A DNA stretch of 64,000 nucleotides, from the NCBI GenBank assembly GCA_038030265.1, contig CM075939.1, positions 38,235,253 to 38,299,252 on the forward strand, given 5' to 3'. This document shows, piece after piece, positions 20,785-35,700 of the stretch; position 1 is the stretch's first letter, and each line of letters starts with the position of its first letter. A program made the translations under genes and the position numbers. The stretch is from Corythucha ciliata (taxonomy: Eukaryota; Arthropoda; Insecta; Hemiptera; Tingidae). The notes below the pieces were generated by a model, which saw only the letters and a program-made list of their open reading frames with translations, had not been told where the DNA came from and did no database searches.

Positions 20785-23700
20785 CTGTAAAAATAAAATC
20801 TGGTTGGTATTTTTCCATGTAGACAAAATAAAATATTCAACTAAATTCATGCGTAGTTAGATAATGCAAACAGAAAAAACAAAACACATTAAAAAACAAC
20901 CACACAAAGAAACCAATCAAACACCGCCCAGTATTTACCTCTCCATAGTGAAAAACAGTAGCACTGGCTGCATGCAAAATTTAATTAATACGATTAAATT
21001 TGATAATCCTGAATCCTGACACCCCCAAAAATTGGTTCATCAAATAAATGAAAACGAATTCCCACTGATATCCTCACCTTATGGTCTCCCATGCACGATG
21101 TTTTTCCAATTAAGCCGTACTCCACTTGATCTTCGCCATTCTACAAAAAAAAAGAATAAGGAAAAAAAAACATCATTAGCACTCAAAATTAACTCAACCC
21201 GAGAGAACGCACTTACTCCGTGAACCAAAGGTCGTGCTGTTTGGCTCAGTAGCACTCTGTCGCACCAAGCCGGACATCGAGTCTTCATGTAGTCAGACAC
21301 GCCGGACGACGAGTCTTCGATAAACGGGTAACTGGGTGGGAAATGAATTGGAAATTCGTAGACCTTAGAGCAGAAATCTTCAATTTCTTTGTCAAACTCC
21401 TTCAACTGTTTGAAAAGAAAGAAATGGGTTGTGTCACTCGTGGAATTTTTTTGTTTCTATCTAGATGAGCGGGACGGGGAAGATATCAGACGATATTTTA
21501 AAACGCAAATGCCTTCAAAATCCTCCTACTGTCCATCAGTTTCACTTGCTATAACGACTTGTTTGTGTTGTGGTCGGTTATATTTTGAGGTTAGGTATGT
21601 TGCCCTCAATAAGCTAAATCTTCAGCTAAAGTGCTAACTCGCGGCTAAAATTGAGAATAAGCCCCATTGTTCGCAGCTACAATAGGCCAAACGCCAATCC
21701 ACGGTTTATGAGGGTAACTTTGTGGCTGAAATCGAGAGAAATGATTTGAGGAACAACGATAATTCGCGGCTAAATTGAGAAAAACGTTGAATCCCGGATG
21801 AAATTGAAAAAATGCTCTAATTCGCGGCTTTTAAATGCTGCAGACAGGAAATCCCCACTTTTTCAGGCTGAAACATATCCCCAAATTAAAACGTTGACTT
21901 CCCGTATTCTTCAACTATTTGGACTCGTGCGAAATTCAGAAATTGTAAGAGGGTGGGTCTCGAAGGGTCTATTCCATACATCGAACATTTGAAGCCTCGG
22001 CACTTGACGGAATGAGCGACTAAAGGCAATAACTCCAAGGCTCGTGATGAAAAAAATCATGAAAATGAGCCGCCCCCACGATCTTGGTTCATGGTAATGA
22101 GCCAAACACACAGAATAATTTTTATCGCGGCCAAATCCGCTAAATTGGTTTCTCGAATTGGCCAATGCACACAAATCAGACAGAATAAGAGAATAAGAGA
22201 TTATTGGCGCCCAGAAAATATCTGACAGTGTGTGCAGTAAAATTGGCTAAAGTGCATAGTCACGCCCTGAAACTGACAAAACTGGTTAAACTGATTATTC
22301 CTGCCCTGTAAATGGCAAAATCAACTATTCGTGCGTCAAAAAATGAACTAACAGAGCCTTTACGGGTTTAAAATGCCTGAACTGACTATTCAACTGAAAA
22401 TAGCAAAAACGGGCTATCCGCTTTTGGGCGAGCGTCCTAAAAATGGCCAAACTGATCATTTGCTTTCCGCACAGAGGCTATACAGATGGTGCTAGTGACT
22501 TTGGTGCCTTCAAAGTGGCTGTCTGCACCCATAAATGGCCAAACATGGCTATTCGTGTCGTTAATAAAACGGTTAACTGACCACTGGTGTTTGCACTCTG
22601 AACCTGAGCCTTCCCCAACTTACCAACTGATCAACCCCGCCCCCTCCCATTAACTTTGGTTACACGCAGCAACCCTAAGGACTGGATAAGCTGACTACTC
22701 TCGAGCTATAAAATTACTTGACTGGCTAGAATCACACCATAAAAATAGCTAAACGGACCGTTCGTGCCCGGAAAATGGCAAAACTTACCATTCGTGCTTC
22801 AAAAATGTCCAAAATGAGCCTCTGCGCCTTGAAAATGGCTAAAATTCGTCTCTTAAACATAGCTTAAACTAACGATGTATGCCATTAAAATGTCTAATCT
22901 AAACTCGCTGTGCCGAAAAACACGGACAAACTGGTTATATATTCGCGCCCTTCAAATATTAATTGATTATTCCCGCCCTGAAACCGATGAACTGGCCATT
23001 TTGTTCCCCCACCGAATAGGACTATCTCCGTCACCTTAAGAACTGACGGCTCCCTTCACTTTTCGCAACAGCAATTTGTACTTTCTCGTGCTAGCTCGCT
23101 GGCGCTATAAAATAGCTCAACCGTTTATTCGCACCATAAAAATGGCTACATGGTTATTTTGACCTGGGGCCTTATTCTGAACGGTCAGGGAAAAATGCCG
23201 CACGCGGGATCCAAGGACGCCGAATAAGAAATAACATTATCCCACCATAGCAAACGCTTTTTGCGGCATTTTCACACGTCTTAGGAATACGGGCCCCGGT
23301 GTGAAAATGATTTCCGAGGACGCCTGGCTTGAAAAATTAGGACAAAAGTAGGACGCTTGCAACGGAATTTAGAATACAACCAGAAGGAGTACGCCTACAC
23401 CCAGTTTTACATGGGGGGGGGGGCACATTATAGGTACTCTTGCCACATCACCCTCCAACATTCGTTTAGTTATGCGCGCGAACAAATTTTCGTGAGTTCG
23501 ACTTTTTGGATTACAGGCAATATCGCTGATTTTGCTCACTCAAAAAGTCAATCTCGCAAGATTACCGCCTTAAAATGCCAATTTTGCCGGAGTTGTCTCG
23601 TTGAGAAATGCAGGCCATTTCCCTGATTCGGCTCTTTCAAAGTTCATATTTTGTGATTTGACACATGGGCATAGCCAGAGGGAGGGGGGGCAATGGTGGA

Positions 23701-26700
23701 CAGTTGCCCTAGACTCGGAAGCGAAGACTTAGTGGTGCAGCCGCCCACCCGTGGACACCGTCGGATGTACAAATCCTTCAGGGTACACCACATTTTGTTA
23801 TGTTCACGCTCACACACACAAAAAAAAACATTTCTCGAATTTCGCTAACTAAAAAAACAATTTCAAGGATTTTTGCGCCATAAAAAGTACATTTTAGCAT
23901 AATCTGATTCAACTAAAAGACAAAGTTCTCATGTACAACATCATAACCCCAATTTTGCGAATTTTTAAACAAATTTCGCCCTAAATAACACGTTTGCACG
24001 TTTGGCCCATTCAAAACCAACTGGTGAAATCTTGCTACCTAAAAAACATCAATTCGCGAAAACCGTGAGTGTCGGTGGCTGGAAAATTAATTTTGTGGGG
24101 TCGCCTAATTTTGCAGATTTTTCATATCGATTATACTATTTTTCCACTCACTGAAAACCTAATTTCTCGGATTACGCTTCACCGAAATCTCAGATCATTG
24201 CCAGCTTAGTGATAAAATTAGCAGATTTGCGCAAAAATCACAATATCAGTAAACCAACTAGAATCGCCATTTTTGTTCTACAATCGCAATTTTTTGTGCT
24301 AAAACCTCAATTTCGTGCTAAAATCACTAGTTTCAATGTAAAATTTTGGTTTATTATTCATTCCTTTCCTCATTGCATTAGAAAAAACTCGTTCTTTCGC
24401 ACATAGACTCCATTTGGGATCTTGTTGGTCCTAACATCTGATCAGTTTGATCAACTAACCCCCTGGGCGTTTTTTGGGCCATAAGTGGGTCCAAAATTAA
24501 AATTTTCAAAGGTTTTGAGATCAAAGAGGTGTGGGGTGTCAATTTTCATGTAATTTCGACCCGGGTTTGACTACATTCATGAATAATAAACCATTGAGTA
24601 AAATTTGCAACGTTTTTAGTTATGAGGTAAAACCACTTAATTTATTTTTAGGGTGAAATTGCCAGGTTTTAGTGAAAAACATCAGTTTTTTGTAAGCAGT
24701 TTTGGGGTAAAAACTTCAATTTTGAGGGAAAGAAATTTGTCAGGGCCATTTTTATGGCACGTAAAGTCAGTTTGACCATTTTTAGACCAGGAATCGCCAG
24801 TTTGGCTACTTTTGGCGCGTTAATAATCAATCAGTTAAGCCTTTTAGCAATTTTCAAGACGCGAATCGTCAATTTGGCCAATTTTGGGGCTCAAATAGTC
24901 AGTTGAGCCATTCTTTGGACATAAATAGCCCGTCAAGGCCATTTTTGCTGCACGAATGGTTGATTTAACCATTTTGAGGGCGGGAATCGTGATCTTTTCT
25001 GAGCAGCACAAATCGTTAGTATAGCCATTTTAGAGCGGAAATAGCTAGTTTTGGCAATTTTTAGGGTACAAATAATCAGTTTAGTCATTTTCAAGGCGCA
25101 AACCGTGAGTTTTGCCATTTTGGGGAGCGATTATTGCCCGTTTAGCAGTTTTTACGGAGGGAATAGCTAGTTTCGCTATTTTTAGGCAGCGAATGGCTGT
25201 TAAATCATGTTATTTAGAGTGAGTCACATATTTTCCAGAGCCTCTCCCTCTAGTTTTCAGGCAAATTTAGCAACAGGCGAAAAATGTGGCCGAAAACTCT
25301 CTTATTCAAGAGAAGTGAGATGAAATGCGTGCTTTAGTCATTCAATCAGAGCTTTTTACCCGTAACAAGTATAATTTGATGCGTCCCCCCCCCCTCTCTT
25401 TAAACGCCAAAATCGGGAGCAGAAAGTTGTAGGGGACCATGATAGGCAATTAAGGGTGGGGAGCGTTGAACTGACACCGTTTCTATAGCCCGGATGACGT
25501 TTTCTGCCACTGAGGTGTCAAACAACGCGAATTTTCTCCTTATTTGGCTCATTCGTAACTCAATTTGGTTTATTTCGCTCCTTCGAAAATATTTTTGCGG
25601 GAAGGGACCTACGATAAAATTTCGTGGATTTTGGCTCTGTCTAAGCCTGAAATTCATGGATTTGATACGTTAAAACCCCAATTTGGAGGATTTCACTTTC
25701 ATAACAAATGAATTCGCGGGTTGGCTCTTTCATAAAACAAATTTCTTCGTTTTGGCTCTATAAAAGACAATTCAGCGCGTTCCGCAATTCATCAAAGTAC
25801 AATGTTCCGTGCTTGACTCTTTCAAATGGGTCAAAATTTAGCAGGCTTGTTCATGTGAAAAAAAAATAAAACAACAAATTTCGTGTTTTGTTGATCCAAA
25901 GAACTAATTTCACGGGTTTGCCTCATTCAATCTCAATTTAGAGGATTTCGCTTTCAAAACATCGTAGGAGTTTCTTGAGTGAGAAACTTAGGTGGGGAAG
26001 TCTAGAACCACACGTTTGATATTTGAGGGTAAATAGACACCCACCAAATTTGAGTTAAGCATCTCCCCCCCCCCCCATTTCCAGTCAGATTGTGCCCGAA
26101 AAGCCCTTTCGTGCTCTTTCAACCGAAAATTATCCGTTACATGACGTGTTTGTTCTTTTGAATAATTATTATCCTCCTTTATGCATTAGTCAATAACACG
26201 ATCGATGCGATCACACCGCTGGTGAAACAGTAATTACAGGTGCCGAACTTTTACTTCGAGAGGGGGTAATCGAATCGTTTAAACCGACATGAGACGCCAT
26301 TTGAGGATTCGTCAGAGTGTGGTCATAAATAGGAATGTTTCCAGGATATCCTTTTCTCTAACACATCAATTTAATATCTATAAGGACGTAGCTGGACGAT
26401 ACGATCTAAGTTGAGATTTCTTCGCGGACTTTTTTTTAACGTGGGAAACATGCCAAGCACGTAGCAATTAAGGCTTGCGATTAATAGTCGGATAACCGTT
26501 GGGAAAACGAGACTAATTTGCTTAAATTCGATATGTATAGTCATTAATCGGTATTATGCAGCGCTGTGAAAGAAAATTGATACAACTGAAATTAGTGGAT
26601 AAACTTGCCCAAAGCTGATCCAGAAACATGGCTTGATGGTTGTTATGCCGAAACTCTTTCTTCCCTAGTGTGAGAATCACCTCGCACTCGGCATTTTTGT

Positions 26701-29700
26701 ATTCCACCATTGAACTTTTCCCATTGTTTGAATGAACCGCTTCCAATCCAACGCAGAGTTTCTACGTCAGAACGCGAAAAAAAAAAAAAAAAAATTAGTG
26801 GAATGAAGTTATGCTGAAGCGGAACTTGTTACCTCGACGACACCTCGAGTATCAGTCCGAAAATTGAAGTCACCGAAGAGAAAAAATGGTGCGGTGCCGT
26901 GCTCATCGTTATGAAACCTGTGGCGAGCGGGGGGATGGAATGAAACGATTATTCAACTTAAACAAATTAATAGTTTACGAGATTGAGATTATAATATACC
27001 TATCCAAGGTGTACTCCAAAGCTCTTTGCCTCGTCTTGGAATATTCGGAAGGGAACTGAACAACAAACAAAGACAAATAATACCACAAATATCTATTAAA
27101 ACAAGAGGAATACAATTTTACCGATTCCATTGCCACAAAATTGGAAGCGTCGTGGAACAAATGAATGTTAATAAGATCAAAAACGGTACCGTTCAGATTC
27201 CATCTCGTTCTCAAGAAGCCCTTCCTCGACCATTTACACTGCAAAACAATAATGTTTAATACGATTTTCTATGTTTCATATTTTCCGACATCAAAAGAAA
27301 GTCGTTCAACCTCTGCCAGTACCTCCGGGAAAAAATCTTGAGGAAACTTCGCCTTCTCTTTGGTGCTGACGGTTTCAATGTCTCCGGCGAACACCATTTT
27401 CCCTTCGACTACTTCGAAGCACAATCCTTAATGCAACAATTAAGCGTTTAAATCACTTACGTCATGTTGGAAATTGAGGGGAGTTTTTTTTACCTTGAAA
27501 ATCCCACATGAGAACATCATTGATCGATTCATGAATGAAGTAGAAATTTCCGAGTGCCTGGAAATTGAATTAGGTGTCACATTAATGAACTAAAAGTCTG
27601 AGGGAACACCCTAAAAATTTAAATTAAGGCCTGAAACTTCCTTCAATCAAATTTTATTTTCAAGGCCCAATTCTCTCTTTTAGTGAAAATTCGCGTCACG
27701 AATCCGCGTGGCATTACTGATGGAGAACAGGATTCATTAAAAAAATGGGGCTAATTGGTTTATACTCCTCACCCTTGGGATATTCTCTTTTATTTTACCT
27801 TTTTTTTATTATTTTGTTTTTTAACGGCTTTTTAAAGAAGCGTGAGGTATCAATCTTATAGGGTAAACGGTATACGTATGAAAAAAAGCGGCGGTGAAAG
27901 CAATATGATGAAAGGGGTGAAAGAGGGGGGAGGGAGTGTCACAAGAGATTTATGTTGAGCTGAAAGTTTTCGACACACTTGTAGTCGATAAACCGCTGCC
28001 ACTAAAACTGTTTCTTTCTTTCATTTTTCGGGTTCAACGATGGGTGTGAACGTACGTAAATATTACAACAAATGGAGGGATCAGAGTAGGCATTCAGTAT
28101 AGCGTACACTGTGGTATAGAGACGAAGGAGGCGGACCTCCACGGGCCTCCGTCTAGAGAGAGAGAAAGAGTGAGGGGGGGCTAAAAGCTTAAATTTTCAT
28201 GGGAAGTTTCGGGTGCACTAATTTGCTGTTCTTCAGGCAAGTACAGCAAGTTGAGCAAGAAGAATTAATTTTGCTGGTATTTGGCCGTTTCGAAATGCAA
28301 ATTTTGAGGATTTTTCATCACAGATCCTAATTTCACGGGATTTCTTCCCTCAAAAAACCATTTCACAGGATTGACTCCCTAAAAGGCAAATGCCGCGGGA
28401 TTGGCCCATTTAAAACCCCCGTTTCACGGAGTCAGTCATACAAGCAACTCCGCTGGACACGCATCAGTTTCGGAGTCCGGATCTCACGGCTTACGAACAC
28501 TCAAATTCGCTTTTTACGCTGAACAAAAAAGAACAAGCCGGTTTGGTTATTAACAAAAGCAAATTTTGCGGATCTGGCTCTCCAGAAATCAATTTAGCGG
28601 GGTCACCTCTCCAAAAAAGTATAAGCATCGTGGGATTTAACACCTTTCTTCCAAAGGTGTAATTTCCGGAGTGTTGACTCACTTTAAAGAGCAATTTCAC
28701 GGGTCAGAGTCCTTTCAGAAGCAAAATTTCGCATCGGGTACTTATTTTTCCAACAGTCAAAATCATTTCAGTGGAATTGGCTCACACCCAAAACAAAAAA
28801 CAACAATTTTGCTTGTTTCGACCACGCGAAAACTTAATTTGGCCCGTTCAACATTTTCAATGATGAAATTAAGCTGAGTTGGTTCGTTCAAACACTATTT
28901 TGGAGGGCTGGGTAGTGGGTAACCCAACAACAACAAGTTTGCAGGTTTCGCTGCTTTAAAAACAAAGTTTTGCGCGTTGACCCATTCAAAAAGTTTGAGG
29001 GGCTTAGCTCATCCAATTTTGCTGCCTTGGCTCATCCATAAAATACAAATTTTCAAATATAGTTCGTTCAAATCCCAAATTTATTGGATCTATATTACGA
29101 TTTGCGACCAAATTTTCACGTTTATTAAGCAGCTCTCCCGCGCTAAGCGCCCATTTCTGGTCATTTTAAAGAGCCAAGGGCGGCCATCCTCAGAGAAATG
29201 TGAGGGAAAGGAAAAAATTACTTTGGTGATATTGTTCGACGCGGATGGAAATGACTGCATTTAGCAGTCATGCAGCTGGATGGGATCACGCATTTAGCAA
29301 GTTTCAAGGAACACCCCTCCCCTCCTCATTCAGATTTCTTCAGGGGCTTTACGACGTTCGAAGGATTTGGGTCACGGCGAGCTGATAAACAGGTAGTTCT
29401 GAGCAGGAAAATCCACCAAACCTTGTGCTTGGAAGACCTAAACCAACGAAGTTTGTTTTTTCAGGAGCCCATTCCAAGAATATGGGGTCTCATACCACAA
29501 TGTTCAAAACATGAAATGCTCGAACCCGGTTTGCGCCTTGTCCCTGCGACTAACGGGTTAGATCATTAATGTGACCCTTTCCGCATTGTGAGATGGCGAC
29601 AATCGCCGCTACGACGTGGGATGACCCGTCACGTGCCAGACCGCGTTCTCGACCGCCCCGCCCGTTGGCTGATGTCACACGGCCACTTATAACCGCTATA

Positions 29701-32700
29701 ATACGCTATGTACGCTGACAACATTCAGCGTGGACCCCGGTGAAGGTGGGCGTTTTACAGAGGTGCAAGTAGGCGGCGAAGCGCTTGAACCACAAAAATT
29801 TCTCACTCCAAAGTGCTCAAAACCAGAAAAAGCGCGAACCACACAATTCTCGAACCACAAAAAGCCCTAACCACAAGAAAATCGAGGCCCAAAAACTTAT
29901 AACCACGACAATGCTCAAATCACAAAATTTTCCATCCGCAAAGTGATCCCACGCAGAGGCGGATCAAAACCTACCGGGTCCCCGGGGTCGAAAGCACTGT
30001 GAGTCCCCTCAATCTCTAAATATACAAGGAATGTAATTTTTACTTTGCGTTAAATCACGGCTTTTTAAAATGTTAGCAACAAACTTGCCTCTATGGTAAC
30101 TACTAATTGGCGTTTTCTCAGTTGTAGCCTTTAATTTGTGCTTTTTCTCAATTTTAGCCGCGAAAAATGTCATAATTTCAGCCGCATCCACACAATTTTA
30201 ACCGGGAATCAGTAGTTTTCCCCAACAATTTTAGATGCGAGTTAGCTTTTTTTTCTTTACTTCTAACCCTTGCGAAACAGCGCTTTTCTCATTTTATCTG
30301 TGAATTGGCGGTATTCTTAATGTAGCTGCGAATTAGCGTTTTATTTCAATTTTAAATGGGAATGAGGAAGTTTCATGGGTCAGAACTTATTCATAAATTT
30401 ATTTTTTAAGGTTTATTTATGCTAAAATAGAGCATAAATCGTGATCCGTTCGTAGAACAACCCAACAGTTAATAAATACGCAATTTTTGAAGTTTTAGGT
30501 CATTTCAAACACGCCAGCTAGCATGTTTGTGTCATATGCGCCTTCCGAAAAAAATCCGCCTGTAACGTTGCTGTTGGAGAGCGGTTTGTTGTGTTTCTTT
30601 GCCTTATTTTCTACTAGAGCTCTCCGATAATAAAATAATGGAGGATAAACAGATGAGCTATTTAGAGGCATGAAAAGGACAGAGAATACAACGGATATTA
30701 CGTAGCGGAAAATGTTCGTTTTGGCGGGATTTCAAATATGCCAACTTTTGTTAAGAAAAAAAAATATTTCCGAAGGGTTTTAAATTTGTATTTATCTATT
30801 TACATGGAAAGATTGATATGCCTAATCGAAAAAATATATTTTTGGAAAATGTGAAACTTCCTCATTGGCGGTCTTTCTGTTTCAGCCACATGTGAGCGAA
30901 TTTTCGCAAATAGATCCTCGAATTATCGTTTTTTTCTAAATTTTCATGGTTTTTTTGATCAATTTTGCCGCGCACAAGGCCTTGTGTGAATTTTAACCAC
31001 GAATTATAATTTTAACCCAGAATTACCGCTTCTACTCTTAGCAGATTTTCCCCGAATTTTGATTCACGAATTAAAATTTTTATCTATGCTACCTGCGAAT
31101 GAGTGCTCATTCTTAATTTAGCCTCGAATTAGCACTCCTGCTCAATTTCAGATGCGACGGAGTGCCTTAACTCAATTTTATTCGGGACCAAGACTGTGAT
31201 TATTCTCAGTTTCAGAGGCGGGGTTTCTCATTTGCCGCTTTTTCAATTATGGCCGTGAATTAGCGTTTTTCTCAATTTTTAGTCGTCAATTGGTGATTTT
31301 TTCCACTGTTTAACATATGAATTGACGCTTTTTCGCCAATTAATAGTCGCAAATGCATTTTTTCATAACTCTTTCCCGCGTCAGAGTCAGCCGCTTGATT
31401 CGTTTTGGATCAGACATTGAGCCAAAACCACGCTCACACAGCGCAGCGCGAGTGTTTGGGTCTTGTTTTCGGCAGAATGTTCCGAGTTCTTGGACCGAAT
31501 CTCCCGATTTTGTTTTGTTTTTTTAATTCAAATCACCTCACTCTACATTTACCCAGAGTGAAGATCTCGGGCACTGCAATAAAAGATCCGGTTTTGGGGG
31601 CGCTATTGTTTTTTATAAGAAAATTAAGAAATTAGGCCACGTGGATAATTGGGAGGAGGGATGAGAAGAAAGTTTACCGTCACATGGGCGTAACACCGCC
31701 CATATAAAGAGCCCTAAAGACCCCTTGGAATGGGCTTTTTGCCAGAAACGACTTCATTCATCGATTGAGCATTGTCTGAGTAACTCATAAACCACGTTCG
31801 GCTCAAATCAAAACTGGACGTAAAATTGAGGCGGTTTGTCTGTCAGACAGTGCCGTCTTTAAGGGGGGACCGACGGGCAATTTTAGCGTTTGGAGCGGGT
31901 TCAGCGTTTGTAGTGGGTGCGCGATTTTTCATCGATAACGCACAGATTACAGCACTACGGGCTCTTTCCGCTGAAAAAACGCTCATGACGCTGACATTGC
32001 GCGACTCCCAGGCCGACGCCAGGGGCGACGCCCCAAGACACAAGGCTGTTTTATAGCGTTTTTCGTTAATTTCAGCAGCGCTGATTAATTAGTGATTTTT
32101 CTCAATATTGGCCGCCATTTTTTTTGTTTTTCAACTTTTAGCTATGGACTAGCGTTTAGGCCAGAAGTTGCATTCAGAAGCAACAGATTATTGTCTTTTG
32201 CTGAATTTTAGCCCCGAGTGAGCGTTATTAATAAATTTTAATCGTGAATTGGCATTTTCTCTAATATAGCCGATTTTTTTCATTTGAATCCGCGAATGAA
32301 CGTTTTTTCTTTACTTTATCCGCAAGTTATCCGATTTTTTTTTTTTTTTTTTTTTTTTTTCTTCAATTTTAGCTGTATTTATTCTTTTGAATTAAGTCCG
32401 CGAAATAGGATTTTTTTGGGGGGGGGGCGCCGGGCTTTGAACCCGGCAGGCGCCTAAGCCTCACTTGGGCTCCTACGCCTTACCCAGATCTAACTGTGCA
32501 CTTCACATCCGTACTACGCGGGCGTTTCGGTCGGTGCGCGGTTTGTTGAACGCACATCGCCGGGAACGCCCTCACGAAGCCGGGTGTGCCGTGTCACAGC
32601 TCGCCGCAGCCTTATAGTGTAATGGGCAATGGCTGGATTCGAACCCAGGCCCGCTGGGTTGCGAAGCGAGCATTGTATCCATTACACCATCGAGGCGCGC

Positions 32701-35700
32701 GCGAAATAGGATTGTTCCAAGTTTAGCCGCTAAGTAGCGCTTTTTGTCAATTTCATAAGCGAATTAGCTATTTTTCTCAATTTTTGCTGTGGATTAGTGT
32801 ACCTATGTCCCAATTTCAGCAGGTAATCAGCCTTTCTTCTCAATTTTAGTCGTGAATTAGCATTTTTCGAAAATTAGCTGTGAATTAGTGGCTTTTCACT
32901 TTTTTATCCGCGAATGGGCGATTTTCTGCAATTTCAGTTGCGAATTTGTCATTTTTCTCAATTTAGCCCCGAATTAGATTTTTTCCATCTTATAGCCTTA
33001 GTGGGTTTTCTTGCCTTTTAGCGCTTGCAGAAATGCAAAAACTGGGCCATGTCTCAATGTTACCAACAGCAAATTAGCGTTTTCTCAGTTTCAGCCGTGA
33101 ATTAGCGCTTTTTCTCAATATAAGCAACAAAGTTAGCTCCAAAAACCGCGCTATCAATTTTTTTTAATTTCGACCGCGAATCCACGCTTTTTCTTAATTT
33201 TATCCGTTGAATGAGCAATTTTACTCAATTTTAGGGGCAAATGAGCTCAATATCTCATTTTTCCTAGGAGTGAGCGATTTTTCTTTAAGTTCCCACCAAG
33301 CGTTTTCCCGTATAGCCGCTAATGAAAGTTTTTTCTCACTTTCAGCCACGATTTAGCGCCTTTCCTTAATTTGAGCCACGGAATTGAATAGGTATTTCAT
33401 TTTTAGCCGTGAATTAGCGCTTTTTCCAAATTTGAGCAACGAAGTTGCCCCCAAAAACCGCGCGTTGGTGTTTTCTGCATTTCAGCAATGAATTCACACT
33501 TTTTCTTCATTTTATCCGTGAATGAGAAATTTCTCTCGGTTTTAGCCGCTAAAGAGCACCTTATCTCACTTTTATAGCCGCGCGGCTTTGCTTATTCCCA
33601 ATTTTAACCGCGAATTAATTAGCTTTTTTCTCAATTTCAGCCAACGCATGCTTTTTAGACGCGTATAAGCATGTTTTCTGAGAGTGAGCTATTTTTCAAC
33701 TTCCCATGAAGCGCTTTTTCCCAATTTTAGCCGCTAATGAGTGCTTTTCATCACTTTCAGCCACGCATTAGCGATTTTTCTCAATTTTAGACGTGGAATG
33801 GGATATTTCTTTTTTTTGCAAGAGTTAGGCATGAATTAGCGCTTTTTCTCAATTTGAGCAACGAAATTAGCTCCAAAAACCACGCATTTTCGTTTTCTCC
33901 ACTTCAGCGATGAATTCGCGCTTTTTCTTAATGTAATTCGTGAATAAGTAATTTTTTTCCAATAACGAGCGCATTTTCTCACTTTTAGCCACGCTTCAGC
34001 GCTTTTCTCCGCAAATTTTTGCACCGCAAATTAATTAGATTTGTTTTCAATGTTAGCCAATGAAGTAGCATTTTTCCCAACTTAAGACGCGAATAAACAT
34101 GTTTTTTTTCACACTTTTAGCCGTGAGTTAGCGTTTTTTTTTTAAATTTTAGCTACGGAACTCCATCTTATCATCTCATTTGGGTGGCTCATTTTAGCCA
34201 CGTAACATTTCTCTCTCTCTCACACTCTCTCTCTCTCTAGCCTTAAGATGGCGTTTGCTCAATTTCAGCCCCGGATTGGGCTATTTTTCAGCGTTGAATA
34301 CGCATCCGTTTTATCCGCAAGTTATTCTCAATTTTTCACGAACGCGCTTTGCCCCAATGTCAACCTCTGCTGAGCTTTTTTTATCTCTTCTAGCCATCGA
34401 TTAGCACTTTTTCACATTTTTAGCCACGATGATGCCACCGAAGACCGCTATAATTATTAGTGTTTTCTTAATTTTAGCCACAAATTAACAATTTGTTTCG
34501 TAATCTTAGTCGCGAATGGGCGCTTTTCATCAATTTTAACCGTGGATGTGCGAATTTTCTGAATTTGAAACATTACAATGAGCGCTTTTTCTCAATTCCA
34601 ACTCCAAATTGGTATGTTTTCAATTTTTGCCGCGAATCAGTAATTTGCTTCTATGTTGGCCACGACAATGAGCGTTTTCTCAATTTCGGCCGCGAATTAT
34701 AGTAATTGTATTCACTTTTACTCCAGTTTTCGCGCTTTTCCGAACGTCTAGTTCCGGGTGCATGCCCTGAAAACGGCACATTTTACGAGCATTCTCAATA
34801 TCATCTGATGCGTAGGATTTTCAGAAACTGAGTACTAGCTAATTTTTCTGTATTTTAACCAGATTTTGCCTCCAGGAGCCATGAATCGGTTTTTGATCAA
34901 GTTTCAGAAGTGAACTGGCTTTCCAAATGGCAGAACATAGCGATTTTAGGGCATTATACCGCCGATACCACGGAATTTTTTTTTTTTCTTCTTAATTTTA
35001 GTACCGAATAAGGTGTTTTTCTTCATTTCAGCCTCATAAGGACCTTATGTGGGCCACATTGTTGTACCTGGACTTACCACATGCCACGGATTTTCCCGAA
35101 AGTACACGAATTGATACCGGATCGTGAGTCTGTATCGAATCCGCGCGAAAAACTCCTTCTTAAACTGCTCTTCAAAAGGGCCCCCCACTCGTGGCCACTC
35201 TGTAGCGTTTATGGGCTGGCATTGGCTGTTTTTCTCGGTTGAGCATATCTCGAAGGACTCATAAGCCAAATCTGGCTCGTAACTTCGAGTAAATGACCCT
35301 GTGAAGTCACTTTCACAAATTTCACCCCAAATTTGGTTTTGAAGATGGTTTTGATGTCGCTTTTGTGGGAGTAGTAAATTTGATTTCAAAGGGACGCGTG
35401 GGCAGTGCCACGAAAGAAACAGGGAGGAGAGTGAAAAAGTAGGACGAAGGCATTTTTAAAAATCGCCACATTTCACCAGTTTTTTCGTGGGGTGGCACAA
35501 ACATTTTGCCCGTCGATGGCTTTCGATCGCCGTTTCAATTTTTAAAAAGTAGTGGGAGCGGTCTCAAGGGGGTGAAATTGTCAAAAAATTGTTAATTTCA
35601 TCGTTTCAAAAAAATTAACGGAACGATGTCCATTGAGAACGTTGACATTAAATCCAAAACGAACAATGTTTTAAGCTTCGCGGGAGTGTTTGTGGGTGTG

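Larger units (their letters stand above)
21406..26608 (-). other. INPP5A: 5.2 kb INPP5A intron, GC-AG type, filled with arrays
   Basis: Starts GCAAGT at 26608 and ends CAAACAG at 21406. It contains array families A, B, D and F, an X-type hAT-like end and a MITE, each listed separately. No gene other than the host was recognised in it. Confidence 0.8.
30050..34720 (-). repeat. long family A array, reverse
   Basis: More than 100 diverged units of CTCAATTTTAGCCGCGAATT plus T-rich linkers. It is interrupted at about 31680-32050 by unrelated sequence with hAT-like ends and at 32425-32700 by tRNA-like sequence. It includes a (CT)n run near 34210 and a long T run at 32336. Short open frames inside it are chance products of the repeat. 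Confidence 0.9.

Noticed and set aside
26971..27244. Single 89-residue INPP5A exon reading through 27056-27121
   Set aside because: The extra 22 residues have no counterpart in the family and are bounded by GT and TTCAG, so this is a 66-bp intron.
32627..32697. Functional tRNA gene
   Set aside because: The T stem is one base short for a seven-base loop and the anticodon stem has mismatches. Better explained as tRNA-derived repeat.
30050..34720. Many short open frames as small genes
   Set aside because: They are made of the T-rich or A-rich repeat unit, change frame from unit to unit and have no conserved domain.
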